NCBI RefSeq assembly: GCF_017877055.1
Contig: NZ_JAGIPG010000001.1
Coordinates: 1,984,001 to 2,048,000, forward strand
DNA: 64,000 bases
Direction: 5' to 3'
Origin: Neorhizobium galegae
Lineage (GTDB): Bacteria; Pseudomonadota; Alphaproteobacteria; Rhizobiales; Rhizobiaceae
The notes beneath the pieces were generated by a model. It searched no databases. It saw only the letters and a list, made by a program, of their open reading frames with translations, and had not been told where the DNA came from. Below, in pieces: positions 22,861-32,172 of this stretch; positions within the stretch are counted from its first letter, which is position 1, and each line of letters opens with the position of its first letter. Both the position numbers and the translations under genes were made by a program.

Positions 22861-22901
22861 GTCCGTTCTGGATTTGTTTCCGACTCTGAGGGTGCCAAAA
22901 G

Positions 22902-23621
22902 ATGCTCACGCGCAAACAACAGGAATTGCTTCTGTTCATTCACGAACGCATGAAGGAATCCGGCGTCCCGCCGTCATTCGACGAAATGAAGGACGCTCTC
23001 GACCTCGCGTCCAAGTCTGGCATCCACCGCCTGATCACCGCGCTCGAGGAGCGCGGCTTCATCCGCCGCCTGCCGAACCGGGCCCGGGCGCTCGAAGTCA
23101 TCAAGCTGCCGGAAGCGTACTCTCCTAGCATGCAGCCGCGACGCGGCTTCTCGCCCAGTGTCATCGAGGGCAGCCTCGGCAAGCCGCAGCCCGTCGCGGT
23201 GCCTCCGAAGCCCGCCGCCAACGACGACCCGTCGAACGCCACGACCGTTCCGGTCATGGGCCGCATCGCTGCCGGCGTGCCGATCTCGGCGATCCAGAAC
23301 AACACGCATGACATCGCCGTGCCGGCCGAGATGCTCGGTTCCGGCGAACATTATGCGCTGGAGGTCAAGGGCGATTCGATGATCGAGGCTGGCATTCTCG
23401 ACGGCGATACCGTGATCATCCGCAACAGCAATACGGCCAATCCGGGCGACATCGTCGTGGCGCTGGTGGACGACGAGGAAGCGACGCTGAAGCGTTTTCG
23501 CCGCCGCGGCGCCTCGATCGCGCTCGAAGCGGCCAACCCCGCCTACGAAACCCGGATTTTCGGGCCTGACCGGGTGAAGATCCAGGGCAAGCTCGTCGGC
23601 CTCATCCGCCGGTATCATTGA
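22902..23621 (+). CDS. lexA: LexA repressor
   Basis: SOS master repressor of 239 aa. The N-terminal winged helix-turn-helix starts [16 protein letters not shown]. The self-cleavage bond is Ala124-Gly125 in GRIAAGVP, and the catalytic dyad is Ser159 ([10 protein letters not shown]) and Lys197 (ATLKRF). A linker of about 45 residues (70-115), rich in Pro and Ser, makes it longer than enteric LexA, as usual in rhizobia. The SOS box upstream indicates autorepression. Its last 20 bp overlap the 3' end of comEC on the opposite strand. Confidence 0.97.
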   Translation: MLTRKQQELLLFIHERMKESGVPPSFDEMKDALDLASKSGIHRLITALEERGFIRRLPNRARALEVIKLPEAYSPSMQPRRGFSPSVIEGSLGKPQPVAVPPKPAANDDPSNATTVPVMGRIAAGVPISAIQNNTHDIAVPAEMLGSGEHYALEVKGDSMIEAGILDGDTVIIRNSNTANPGDIVVALVDDEEATLKRFRRRGASIALEAANPAYETRIFGPDRVKIQGKLVGLIRRYH

Positions 23622-26109
23622 TCATCTGCCGGAGCGGTTCCGGCAATGACCTGTCGAAACCCTGGCTTCGCCAATCGTAGTGGCGGTGCCTGCTCCAGGG
23701 ACGGTTTCCGCCCGCCATGGCGGCGCGGATTTGCCAGCGGCGGATGTCGGTCGCGCCGTTGAGGGAAATCTCCAGGGCGCCCGCCTTGCGAAGCGTGGCA
23801 GCATTGATCATCAGGGCGCCGGACCGGCATTGATCGAAGCGGGCACGCGGCGCAATGACAAGATTGGCGGCGTCGCAGGCGGCACCCGCATAGCGGCCGT
23901 CCTCGACAGCGATAACGATGCCCTTGCCCATACTTGCCGCACACCAGGCCGTCGACTCACAGGTGAAGCGGCCGGCAGGCGCTTGTTTCATTTGCGACTT
24001 TGCCGTTTCGAGTTGCTGCGGGGTCAGTTCGAGGCGCTCGTTGGTTTTCGCGCCGGGTGGCTTGTCGTCGGGCGGCTTGTCCCTGGGTGGCGACATTTCA
24101 GGCTTGGTGGGATCGCCGAGCAAAAGCGCCCTCTTCCACTGATCGTAGACGAAGTCGGGCGGGCGGGCGCGATTGGTGGCGACTCCTTCCCCGTCTACAA
24201 GGGCGACCGTGGTCCCGTCTTCCGAGATCAGGATGTCCGGCAGGGGCATCGACCGCTCATGCCAGGAAAGCAGCAGAGCGGTCACCATCAGCGGCACGCC
24301 TATCAGTCTCAGTTTCGTCCTCAGTAGTGTCAGCAGCAGAAAACCTGCCGTCGAGACGGACAGGAACCAGGGATGCTGTCGCCCCATGCCGACATCGCCG
24401 CCCCAGGCGGCGACGTGTTTGGCGATGGCGATCACCCACTCCAGGCCGAGGCCCATGAGCTTCATGAAGGGGGCATCGAGGCCGAACGGCATCAGCAGCA
24501 TGCCGGCCAGCCCGGCCGGCATGACCACGAAGGAGATGATCGGCATGGCGGCGAGGTTGGCGGCAAGGCCGTAGGTGGCGATACGGTGGAAATGCTCGAC
24601 CGAGAACACGGCGGTCGAGATGCCGCCGATCAGCGAGGTCACGAAGATGCCGGCCGCGAAATTCCAGGATGCCAGCACCGGCGTCACCACAGGGTGACGG
24701 AACGGCAGGGGTTCGGGATCGCGGCGTTCCGCCCTGTGTTTCCAGAGTGCATAGCCGGCGACCAGGGCGGCGGTGGCGGCAAATGACATCTGGAAGCTCG
24801 GGCCCAGTATTTCCGAGGGCGACATGGCGATGATCACCAGTGCGGACAGCGCGACATTGCGCAGGCTGATCGATGGCCGGTCGAAGAGGACGGCGACCAG
24901 CATGATCGCCATCATGATATAGGCCCGCTCGGCGGAAACGCCGAAACCGGAGATCAGGTAATAGGCCGTCGCCATCATCAGCGCGCCGAGTGCGGCGATC
25001 TTCTTGACCGGATAGGCCTGGGCGAAGCCCGTGAAGACGGAAAGCACGCTGCGCACGCCGACAAAGAAGATGCCGGCGGCGAGCGCCATGTTCAACCCGG
25101 AAATGGCAACAATATGGGCGAGGCCTGACAATCGCAGCGCCTCGGTGGTATCTTCGGAAATCGCCCGGCGCTCGTCCGTGACGATCGCCGCGGCAAAGGC
25201 GCCGGGATCTCCGGGCACGGTCTCCCGGATACGGGTTGCGATTGCGCTGCGCAGATCGAAAAGCTGGATTTCGATGTCCTCCATCCAGCTCCGGGTTGAA
25301 GGGAGAACAGCCTGCTTTTTCGGCGCTCCATAGAAAAATCCGACCGCGCCGATGCCGTCGAAATAGGACGAAAAGGCAAAGTCGTTGAGGCCCGGCAGGG
25401 CGGGTCCCGACGGGGGTGAAATGCGGGCGCGGCCGCTGATCGTCTCGCCGGTCTGGGCGGGCTCATGGCGGGACCTTGAAAGCAGAGATACACGCTGCGG
25501 TGGGCGCCTGACTTGCGGATTGGAGGTCCGCTCGATGCGGACGATATAACGCCAGCGGCCCTGGGCGTCGCTCTCCCTGCGCTCGACCACGCCGGCAAGC
25601 TCGGTCGTCACCGGCGTATCGAGAATGACGGTGGACCGCCTCCAGGTCTCCAACTGCGCCAGCATCATGCCTCCGAGAAAGAGCGTGAGAGCGAGCGGCA
25701 ACAGGTGCGTGGTACCGGACCGGTGGCGCGAGACGATCACAAATATCGCGCTGACGCAAAAGAGGAGGAAATACGGCCAGAAAGCCGGGGTCTGCGGCAG
25801 CGCGAACCAGCAGGCGGCCCCTGCCCCGACGACTACGGGCAGAAAAAGGAAGCCATGGCCATGGACCGCCTCCTCCTCCAGCATGACCGGGAGACGGCGC
25901 CGCAGTCGGTCAAGCCGTCGGCTCGTTGAGCGGCGAAAGGGGCCGCCGGACGTATGAACCGGCGGGCGGCTTTCGATCGCCGGAAAGAGCTCCGCCAGAT
26001 CATGGACCTTGACCGAGTCGGATGCACCTCCGTTTATGCGGGAAGCCGGCTGCCGGGATATCAGCCTCCCTGCCTCGACACGCGTCGGAAATGCATCTTC
26101 CTCCTTCAT
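23602..26109 (-). CDS. comEC: ComEC/Rec2-family DNA uptake channel protein
   Basis: Polytopic membrane protein of about 835 aa. The DUF4131-type N-terminal region ([14 protein letters not shown]) and the OB-like [13 protein letters not shown] are followed by the competence domain with [17 protein letters not shown], and by many membrane helices ([20 protein letters not shown]). In competent bacteria ComEC carries single-stranded DNA across the inner membrane. The C-terminal 200 residues keep beta-lactamase-fold-like strands but show no HxHxDH metal motif and contain a Pro/Lys-rich insert ([15 protein letters not shown]). The ATG at 26109 is preferred over an upstream TTG at 26136. About 80 N-terminal residues precede the first helix. 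Confidence 0.88.
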   Translation of the reverse strand: MKEEDAFPTRVEAGRLISRQPASRINGGASDSVKVHDLAELFPAIESRPPVHTSGGPFRRSTSRRLDRLRRRLPVMLEEEAVHGHGFLFLPVVVGAGAACWFALPQTPAFWPYFLLFCVSAIFVIVSRHRSGTTHLLPLALTLFLGGMMLAQLETWRRSTVILDTPVTTELAGVVERRESDAQGRWRYIVRIERTSNPQVRRPPQRVSLLSRSRHEPAQTGETISGRARISPPSGPALPGLNDFAFSSYFDGIGAVGFFYGAPKKQAVLPSTRSWMEDIEIQLFDLRSAIATRIRETVPGDPGAFAAAIVTDERRAISEDTTEALRLSGLAHIVAISGLNMALAAGIFFVGVRSVLSVFTGFAQAYPVKKIAALGALMMATAYYLISGFGVSAERAYIMMAIMLVAVLFDRPSISLRNVALSALVIIAMSPSEILGPSFQMSFAATAALVAGYALWKHRAERRDPEPLPFRHPVVTPVLASWNFAAGIFVTSLIGGISTAVFSVEHFHRIATYGLAANLAAMPIISFVVMPAGLAGMLLMPFGLDAPFMKLMGLGLEWVIAIAKHVAAWGGDVGMGRQHPWFLSVSTAGFLLLTLLRTKLRLIGVPLMVTALLLSWHERSMPLPDILISEDGTTVALVDGEGVATNRARPPDFVYDQWKRALLLGDPTKPEMSPPRDKPPDDKPPGAKTNERLELTPQQLETAKSQMKQAPAGRFTCESTAWCAASMGKGIVIAVEDGRYAGAACDAANLVIAPRARFDQCRSGALMINAATLRKAGALEISLNGATDIRRWQIRAAMAGGNRPWSRHRHYDWRSQGFDRSLPEPLRQMINDTGG

Positions 26110-26396
26110 GAAACGCTCTGTCCGCCCCACCGCCAAACATGCGGCAATGCAACCTGCGCGTTTCCCCCGCAGCCGTCAACTGGCGGTTAAATATCGGGAA
26201 TTCCAGGGGGCGAACAAGAGTTGCAACAGGAAGTTGGACATCCAAGCAAAAGCCGCTGCCCAATAATCTTTCGCGCTGCACAAAATGCCGTCACGACAGC
26301 TTGGCATCAGCTTTCGGATCATATAGCAAAGCTGTGGACGCTTAATTCTTGTGGCGCTTTTAGGGCGCCATGCCGCCAAAAGGTTGGAGGATCAGC

Positions 26397-27686
26397 ATGA
26401 CGGAAACAAGCGCAAATCTGGTAATCGGTGACAGACAAGTCGATCTGCCGGTCAAGTCGGGTACCATCGGTCCTGACGTGGTCGACATCGGCGCTCTCTA
26501 CAAACACACCGGCACCTTCACCTACGACCCGGGCTTCACCTCGACGGCGTCTTGCGAATCCAAGATCACCTATATCGACGGCGACGCGGGCATCCTGCTG
26601 CATCGCGGCTATCCGATCGAACAGCTGGCCGAGCATGGCGACTTCCTGGAAACCTGCTACCTGCTGCTTTACGGGGAACTGCCGACCGCAGCCCAGAAGA
26701 AGGACTTCGACTATCGCGTGACCCATCACACGATGGTGCATGAGCAGATGAGCCGCTTCTTCACCGGCTTCCGCCGCGACGCCCATCCGATGGCCGTCAT
26801 GTGCGGCTGCGTCGGCGCGCTGTCTGCCTTCTATCACGACTCGACCGACATCACCGATCCCCACCAGCGCATGGTCGCTTCGCTGCGCATGATCGCCAAG
26901 ATGCCGACGCTTGCCGCGATGGCCTACAAGTATCACATCGGCCAGCCCTTCGTTTATCCGCAGAACAACCTGGACTATGCGTCGAACTTCCTGCGTATGT
27001 GCTTTGCCGTTCCCTGCGAAGAGTATGTGGTCAATCCGGTGCTGTCGCGCGCCATGGACCGCATCTTCATCCTGCATGCCGACCACGAGCAGAACGCTTC
27101 GACCTCGACGGTCCGCCTCGCCGGTTCCTCGGGCGCCAACCCGTTCGCCTGCATCGCGGCCGGCATTGCCTGCCTCTGGGGCCCGGCCCACGGCGGCGCC
27201 AACGAAGCCGCGCTCAACATGCTGATGGAAATCGGCACGGTCGACAAGATCCCGGAATATATCGCCCGCGCCAAGGACAAGAACGATCCGTTCCGTCTGA
27301 TGGGCTTCGGTCACCGCGTCTACAAGAACTACGATCCGCGCGCCAAGATCATGCAGAAGACCACGCATGAAGTTCTCGGCGAACTCGGCCACAAGGACGA
27401 TCCGCTCCTGCAGGTCGCGATGGAACTCGAGCGCATCGCGCTCACCGACGATTACTTCATCGAGAAGAAGCTCTACCCGAATATCGACTTCTATTCGGGC
27501 ATCACGCTGAAGGCGATGGGTTTCCCCACCACCATGTTCACCGTGCTCTTCGCTCTCGCCCGCACCGTCGGCTGGATCGCCCAGTGGGCCGAAATGATCG
27601 AAGATCCGCAGCAGCGCATCGGCCGCCCGCGCCAGCTCTATACCGGCGAAGCGCAGCGGGACTACGTTCCGGTTTCCAAGCGTTAA
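26397..27686 (+). CDS. gltA: Citrate synthase (type II)
   Basis: TCA-cycle enzyme of 429 aa joining acetyl-CoA and oxaloacetate. The catalytic residues lie in [27 protein letters not shown] and NIDFYSGI, and the length matches the hexameric Gram-negative type. The ATG at 26397 has an ideal GGAGG 6 bp upstream. It diverges from comEC across 287 bp of non-coding DNA (26110-26396), in which no gene, in particular no gltX, was seen. A bidirectional terminator follows the stop. Confidence 0.97.
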   Translation: MTETSANLVIGDRQVDLPVKSGTIGPDVVDIGALYKHTGTFTYDPGFTSTASCESKITYIDGDAGILLHRGYPIEQLAEHGDFLETCYLLLYGELPTAAQKKDFDYRVTHHTMVHEQMSRFFTGFRRDAHPMAVMCGCVGALSAFYHDSTDITDPHQRMVASLRMIAKMPTLAAMAYKYHIGQPFVYPQNNLDYASNFLRMCFAVPCEEYVVNPVLSRAMDRIFILHADHEQNASTSTVRLAGSSGANPFACIAAGIACLWGPAHGGANEAALNMLMEIGTVDKIPEYIARAKDKNDPFRLMGFGHRVYKNYDPRAKIMQKTTHEVLGELGHKDDPLLQVAMELERIALTDDYFIEKKLYPNIDFYSGITLKAMGFPTTMFTVLFALARTVGWIAQWAEMIEDPQQRIGRPRQLYTGEAQRDYVPVSKR

Positions 27687-27704
27687 TCGAACACGGTATC
27701 CAAC

Positions 27705-27736
27705 AAAAAACCCGGTCAGCGATGACCGGGTTTTTT
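27705..27736. terminator. Bidirectional terminator shared by gltA and lpxB
   Basis: AAAAAACCCGGTCA, a GCGA loop and TGACCGGGTTTTTT form a perfect hairpin with A/T tails on both sides (arms 27705-27718 and 27723-27736). It ends the plus-strand gltA transcript and the minus-strand lpx transcript. The lpxB stop codon (27716-27718) and its last codons lie inside the hairpin. Confidence 0.9.
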
Positions 27737-28894
27737 AGTGTCCAGAACCTGGAGAACGATGCCGGCGGCGGCCTCGCCGGGCGGCACGGGCACCTGCAGC
27801 CGCTCCCAGGTGAGATCGAAACCTTCGATCATCGCGCGACGTTGCAAAGTGTCGGAGGACAGGCGTTCGGCCCAGCGGCAAAGACTTGCCGGACGCACCA
27901 CGTCGTTGACGTATTCCGGCACGACCGCGTAATCGGCGATCAGATTCGGCAGCGCGCCGGACCAGGTCTTGATCCGTTTTGCGAGCATGGTGATCAGCCA
28001 GTCGGTCTTGTAGGCCGAGACGACCGGAATTCCGGCAAGGCCAAGTTCGAGGATCACGGTGCCGGAGGCAGCAAGCGCTGCATCGGCCTCGGCGAATGCC
28101 GCCCATTTGCCATCGGCGTTGGCGGTAATCTCGGGCTTCACTTCGAAACCGGCGGCGATCTCGCGCACCAGCTTTTCCTGGCGGGGCACCGTCGGCAGCA
28201 CAAAGCGGGTCGGCCCGTTGCGGGCGACGAACTCGCGGGCCGCTTCGCCGAAGACCGGCAGCAGCGCCTTGATCTCCGCCGAGCGGGAGCCCGGCAGAAG
28301 CATGATCGTCTTTTCCTCACCCGGAGCCTTCACCGGGCGCCCGGCCCGTATGCCGCGGACCTTGAGGAGTGACGGGTCGGCCGTCAGACGGTGGCCGACG
28401 AAGGTGGTTTCCGGCCCGCCGAGACGCTTCATGGCCTCAGGCTCGAAGGGCAGCACGGCCAGGACATGATCGACATAGGGAAGCATCGCCTTGGCGCGAT
28501 ATTCCTTCCACGCCCAGACGCTCGGGCAGACGTAATTGACGACCGGCAGGTCCGGCAAAGCGGCGCGCACCTTTTTGGCGACGCGATGAGTGAAATCGGG
28601 GCTGTCAATGATGATCAGCACATCCGGCTTTGCCGCAATGATGGCAGCCGCCGTCTGGTTGATCCGCTTGATCAGGTTCGGCAGGCGGGTGATCACCTGG
28701 GTAAGCCCCATGATCGACAGTTCGGAGAAGTCGAAGAGCGAGGCGAGACCTTGCGCTTCCAACGCTTCGCCACCGACGCCGACGAGCTCGACCGGGCCGT
28801 CATGGGCTGCCTTCAAGGCCGCGATCAGATCGCCGCCGAGAAGATCGCCGGATACTTCGCCGGCGATGACGCCGACCTTCAAGGTCCTGACCAT
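27716..28894 (-). CDS. lpxB: Lipid-A-disaccharide synthase
   Basis: Peripheral inner-membrane glycosyltransferase of 392 aa that joins UDP-2,3-diacylglucosamine and lipid X into the lipid A disaccharide. GEVSGDLLGGDLIAAL, the segment YVCPSVWAWK, and LLPGSRSAEIKALLPVF are family signatures. The ATG at 28894 has AAGGAGG 6 bp upstream, and its A coincides with the last base of the lpxI stop (TGATG), indicating translational coupling. It is the last gene of the long rpsB-to-lpxB series. Confidence 0.96.
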   Translation of the reverse strand: MVRTLKVGVIAGEVSGDLLGGDLIAALKAAHDGPVELVGVGGEALEAQGLASLFDFSELSIMGLTQVITRLPNLIKRINQTAAAIIAAKPDVLIIIDSPDFTHRVAKKVRAALPDLPVVNYVCPSVWAWKEYRAKAMLPYVDHVLAVLPFEPEAMKRLGGPETTFVGHRLTADPSLLKVRGIRAGRPVKAPGEEKTIMLLPGSRSAEIKALLPVFGEAAREFVARNGPTRFVLPTVPRQEKLVREIAAGFEVKPEITANADGKWAAFAEADAALAASGTVILELGLAGIPVVSAYKTDWLITMLAKRIKTWSGALPNLIADYAVVPEYVNDVVRPASLCRWAERLSSDTLQRRAMIEGFDLTWERLQVPVPPGEAAAGIVLQVLDTKKPGHR

Positions 28895-29775
28895 CACAAT
28901 CCTCCTTGCGGCAGGCCGGGATCGATGCCGCAAACGAAAATACCGGCAGCATCGGCCGCGGCAATCATCTTGGATTCTTCCAGCACCAAAGCGCGTCCCG
29001 CCTCCACGGCGATGCCGGCGAGACCGGCCTTGATGGCGTTTTCGATGGTCGACGGGCCGATTGTCGGCAAATCAGCGCGCATGTCCTGCTGCGGTTTGCA
29101 GAGCTTGACGAGTACGCCTTTGCGGCGGGCGGAGATGCGGCCTTCGGCGCGCAATGCAGTCACCCGTTCCAGCATCCGGTCCGTGCCCTCGACGCCTTCC
29201 AAAGCCACGACACGTCCGCCGACGCTGACCGCGCCCTGGCCGATGTCGAGTTCGCCGAGACGCTTGGCGGCTTCGGACGCCCGGTCGATATCGCGGTGGT
29301 CATCGTCCGAGGGCGCATGAGCGCCGAGCGGTCCGGTCTTGGCAAGCAGGCCGGGCACGATCTCGTGGGCGCCCAGCACCTCGCAGCCCATCGCCTCGAT
29401 GAGCTTGATGACCATCTGGAGCACCGAGTCGTCGCCGCCGGAAAGAAGCGTGCGGACAACCGAGGGGACTTTCAGGATCGTCCGGAAGGTCGGATGGATG
29501 TCGCGCCAGTCGGGCCTTCGGGCGACACCGCCCGACAGGATGACGCGGGTGATACCCTTTTCGCGAAACAGGCGTTCGATTGCCGAAAGATCGCCGACGC
29601 CAACGGAAACCGCTTCGAAACCATCGAAGCTCTGATCGGATTCATTTGCGAGCGCTACGATCAGAGGTGTTTCGCCAGCCGCCCGGGCGGCTTTCGCCAC
29701 ATAGAGGGGCAAGAAACCTTTCCCGGCGATGATCGCCAGCCGGCCCTTCGGCGCAAGGCTCGGGAGGCCGGCCAT
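28894..29775 (-). CDS. lpxI: UDP-2,3-diacylglucosamine pyrophosphatase LpxI
   Basis: Protein of 293 aa (DUF1009 family) that hydrolyses UDP-2,3-diacylglucosamine to lipid X; it is the alphaproteobacterial alternative to LpxH. The N-terminal nucleotide-binding-like LAIIAGKGFLPLYVAKAA and the C-terminal catalytic region with GCEVLGAHEIVPGLL and DLPTIGPSTIENA are visible. Its position between lpxA and lpxB completes the raetz pathway steps in this cluster. Confidence 0.94.
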   Translation of the reverse strand: MAGLPSLAPKGRLAIIAGKGFLPLYVAKAARAAGETPLIVALANESDQSFDGFEAVSVGVGDLSAIERLFREKGITRVILSGGVARRPDWRDIHPTFRTILKVPSVVRTLLSGGDDSVLQMVIKLIEAMGCEVLGAHEIVPGLLAKTGPLGAHAPSDDDHRDIDRASEAAKRLGELDIGQGAVSVGGRVVALEGVEGTDRMLERVTALRAEGRISARRKGVLVKLCKPQQDMRADLPTIGPSTIENAIKAGLAGIAVEAGRALVLEESKMIAAADAAGIFVCGIDPGLPQGGL

Positions 29776-29781
29776 GCGAAA

Positions 29782-30597
29782 TCAGCCCTTGCCGCGGAAG
29801 GTCGAGGAAATGGCACGATCGCTATCGGCCGCGATGAAATCAAGGATCTCCATCGCTTCCTTGCAATCGGCGTAGTCGTTACGGATCGCCGCCGCGTTGG
29901 CGCGGATATTGCTCTCGCCCTCGAAGATCTGCTTGAAGGCGCGGCGGACGGTATGGATCGTTGCGCGCTCGATGCCGGCCCGGGTCATGCCGACCACGTT
30001 CAGGCCGCCGAGGACGCCCGGATTGCCGTTCAGCATGCCGTAGGGAATGACGTCGTAGTTGACGGCCGAAAGCCCGCCGATAAAGGCCTGGCGGCCGATG
30101 CGGGTAAACTGGTGCACGGCACAGCCGCCACCGAGGATCGCCCGGTCCGCCACATGCACGTGGCCGGCGAGCATGACATTGTTCGACATGATGATGTCGC
30201 TGCCGAGCTGACAGTCATGCGCCACGTGCGAATTGGCGAGGAAAAGGCAGTTGTTGCCGACCACCGTCTTGCCGCCGCCGCCGACCGTGCCGCAATTCAT
30301 CGTCACGCCTTCGCGCATGACGCAATTGTCGCCGACCGTCAGTGTCGAATCCGCGCCTGCCTCATGAAGGCTCTGGGAAACGCCGCCGATCACGGCCATC
30401 GGAAAAATACGGCAGTTGCGGCCGATCTCGGTGCGGCCGCTCACCACGGCATGCGACAGCAGTTCGACGCCATCCTTCAGCACCACCTGCGGGCCCACAT
30501 GCGAAAACGGTCCGACGACGACGTTCTCGCCGATGACGGCGCCGTCCTCGATCAAAGCTAACGGATGGATGCGCGCGCTGGCTGCAATGCTGCTCAT
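29782..30597 (-). CDS. lpxA: UDP-N-acetylglucosamine acyltransferase LpxA
   Basis: First enzyme of lipid A synthesis, 271 aa, a trimeric left-handed beta helix built from hexapeptide repeats ([34 protein letters not shown]). The segment [13 protein letters not shown] probably carries the catalytic His. The C-terminal helical domain ([19 protein letters not shown]) follows. It overlaps the fabZ stop as ATGA and precedes lpxI by 6 bp. Confidence 0.96.
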   Translation of the reverse strand: MSSIAASARIHPLALIEDGAVIGENVVVGPFSHVGPQVVLKDGVELLSHAVVSGRTEIGRNCRIFPMAVIGGVSQSLHEAGADSTLTVGDNCVMREGVTMNCGTVGGGGKTVVGNNCLFLANSHVAHDCQLGSDIIMSNNVMLAGHVHVADRAILGGGCAVHQFTRIGRQAFIGGLSAVNYDVIPYGMLNGNPGVLGGLNVVGMTRAGIERATIHTVRRAFKQIFEGESNIRANAAAIRNDYADCKEAMEILDFIAADSDRAISSTFRGKG

Positions 30598-31061
30598 TCT
30601 TCTTCCTTGCGCCGGATCATCGCGCCGATATCGGCTTCGGCAACAAGTACGCCGTCCACCTTCGCGTCACAATGAAATTTCCAGATATTGCCGCGCTGTT
30701 TCTGCTTGGTGACGTGGAATTCGACCCGATCGCCCGGCACGACCGGCTTGCGGAAGCGAGCATTGTCGATGGTCATGAAGTAGACGAGATTGCCGCCCTC
30801 GCCTTCTTTCCTGGCGCAGATGGCACCGGCGGTCTGCGCCATGCCTTCGATCAGAAGCACGCCCGGCATGATCGGCCGCTCCGGGAAATGCCCGGTGAAA
30901 TGCGGTTCATTGGCGGTGACGTTCTTGATGCCGATCGCGGAATTGTCGCCATCGATCTCGACGATCTTATCGACCAGGAGAAAAGGATAGCGGTGCGGCA
31001 GCAGCTTCATGATTTCCTGAATATCGGCCGCACCGAGCACCGGCTTGGTCTCATCAGTCAT
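30594..31061 (-). CDS. fabZ: 3-hydroxyacyl-ACP dehydratase FabZ
   Basis: Hotdog-fold dehydratase of 155 aa in fatty-acid synthesis, competing with LpxA/LpxD for hydroxyacyl-[17 protein letters not shown] and the active site [19 protein letters not shown] (catalytic His and Glu) are clear. The start at 31061 is taken because it yields the typical length and overlaps the lpxD end by 8 bp. The lpxD-fabZ-lpxA order is conserved across proteobacteria. Confidence 0.96.
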   Translation of the reverse strand: MTDETKPVLGAADIQEIMKLLPHRYPFLLVDKIVEIDGDNSAIGIKNVTANEPHFTGHFPERPIMPGVLLIEGMAQTAGAICARKEGEGGNLVYFMTIDNARFRKPVVPGDRVEFHVTKQKQRGNIWKFHCDAKVDGVLVAEADIGAMIRRKEEE

Positions 31062-32121
31062 TCTTCTTCTCTCCTCTGCGTTTCGCCCGCTCATCCGAAC
31101 GCATCAAGACTTCCGCGGTATCGCGGAGGAAATCCGGCATCGGGCGGGCGGGAATACCACCATAACGCGCGCCAGCCGGAATATCCGACACCACTCCGCT
31201 CATCGCAGCAATCTGAACGCCGTCACCAATCGAGATGTGTCCATTAATACCGGATGCGCCGCCGATCAATACGCCGTCGCCGATCCGTGTCGAGCCGGCA
31301 ATGCCGGCACCGCTCGCAATGCCGCAATGACGGCCGATCCGTACGTTGTGGGCGACCTGGACCTGATTGTCGATCTTGGTACCTTCACCGATCACCGTAT
31401 CGTCCATGGCACCGCGATCGACCGTCGTGTTGGCGCCGATCTCGACATTGTCCTGGATGATGACGCGGCCGATCTGGACGATCTTCAGCATGCCTCTCGG
31501 GCCTGGCGCAAAACCGAAACCGTCCTGGCCGATGCGAACCCCATTGTGGATGATCACGCCATTGCCGATCAAAGCCGCGACCACACTCGCCCCTGCGGCG
31601 ATCGTGCAATCCCGGCCGATCTTGACGTCGGCACCGATGACAGTCCCGGCGCCGATGCGGGTGCCGGCGCCGATTTCCGCCCGCGCGCCGATCACGGCCA
31701 TGGGCTCGATTTCGACACCGGGTTCGAGCCTGGCGGTTGGATCCACGAACGCAGCCGGCGAAATACCCGGCGGAAACGAAGTGATTGGAGACGGCCGCAT
31801 CGCGATCGGGTGCAGGAGAGCACCCGCCTGTGCAAACGCCGTGTGTGGCGTCCTGGTCAGCAGAACCGGAATATGAGCCGGAATGATCGAACGGATCGCC
31901 GTGTCACAAATAATCGCGGAAGCCTTGCAGCTTTCCAGTTCGTGACGGCTTTTCCGGGACAGGATATAACAGACTTCGCCCTCCCCGGCCCGCGCAACGG
32001 GTGCAACGGAACGGATCAGCCGATCGCCGGCGCTGCCATCAAGCAGTTCAGCCCCAAGAAGGGCGGCCAACTCGCGCAGGCTCACGCCATCATGGGGCGG
32101 AAAGAATTCATTGTGGTCCAT
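31054..32121 (-). CDS. lpxD: UDP-3-O-(3-hydroxyacyl)glucosamine N-acyltransferase LpxD
   Basis: Third lipid A enzyme, 355 aa. The N-terminal uridine-binding domain ([16 protein letters not shown]) is followed by a long left-handed beta helix of hexapeptide repeats ([20 protein letters not shown]) containing [13 protein letters not shown] with the likely catalytic His. The start at 32121 (MDHNEFF) gives a normal length; 12 further upstream codons are possible. It lies 51 bp after the bamA stop. Confidence 0.95.
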   Translation of the reverse strand: MDHNEFFPPHDGVSLRELAALLGAELLDGSAGDRLIRSVAPVARAGEGEVCYILSRKSRHELESCKASAIICDTAIRSIIPAHIPVLLTRTPHTAFAQAGALLHPIAMRPSPITSFPPGISPAAFVDPTARLEPGVEIEPMAVIGARAEIGAGTRIGAGTVIGADVKIGRDCTIAAGASVVAALIGNGVIIHNGVRIGQDGFGFAPGPRGMLKIVQIGRVIIQDNVEIGANTTVDRGAMDDTVIGEGTKIDNQVQVAHNVRIGRHCGIASGAGIAGSTRIGDGVLIGGASGINGHISIGDGVQIAAMSGVVSDIPAGARYGGIPARPMPDFLRDTAEVLMRSDERAKRRGEKKND

Positions 32122-32172
32122 AAAGCCAGAGCTCCAGAACAGATTTCCGCCCGCCATCGCGAGCGGAAATAA

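Noticed and set aside
26301..26327. A gltA promoter built from TTGGCA and TATAGC
   Set aside because: The spacing is only about 15 bp and both hexamers are weak, so it was not listed as a feature.
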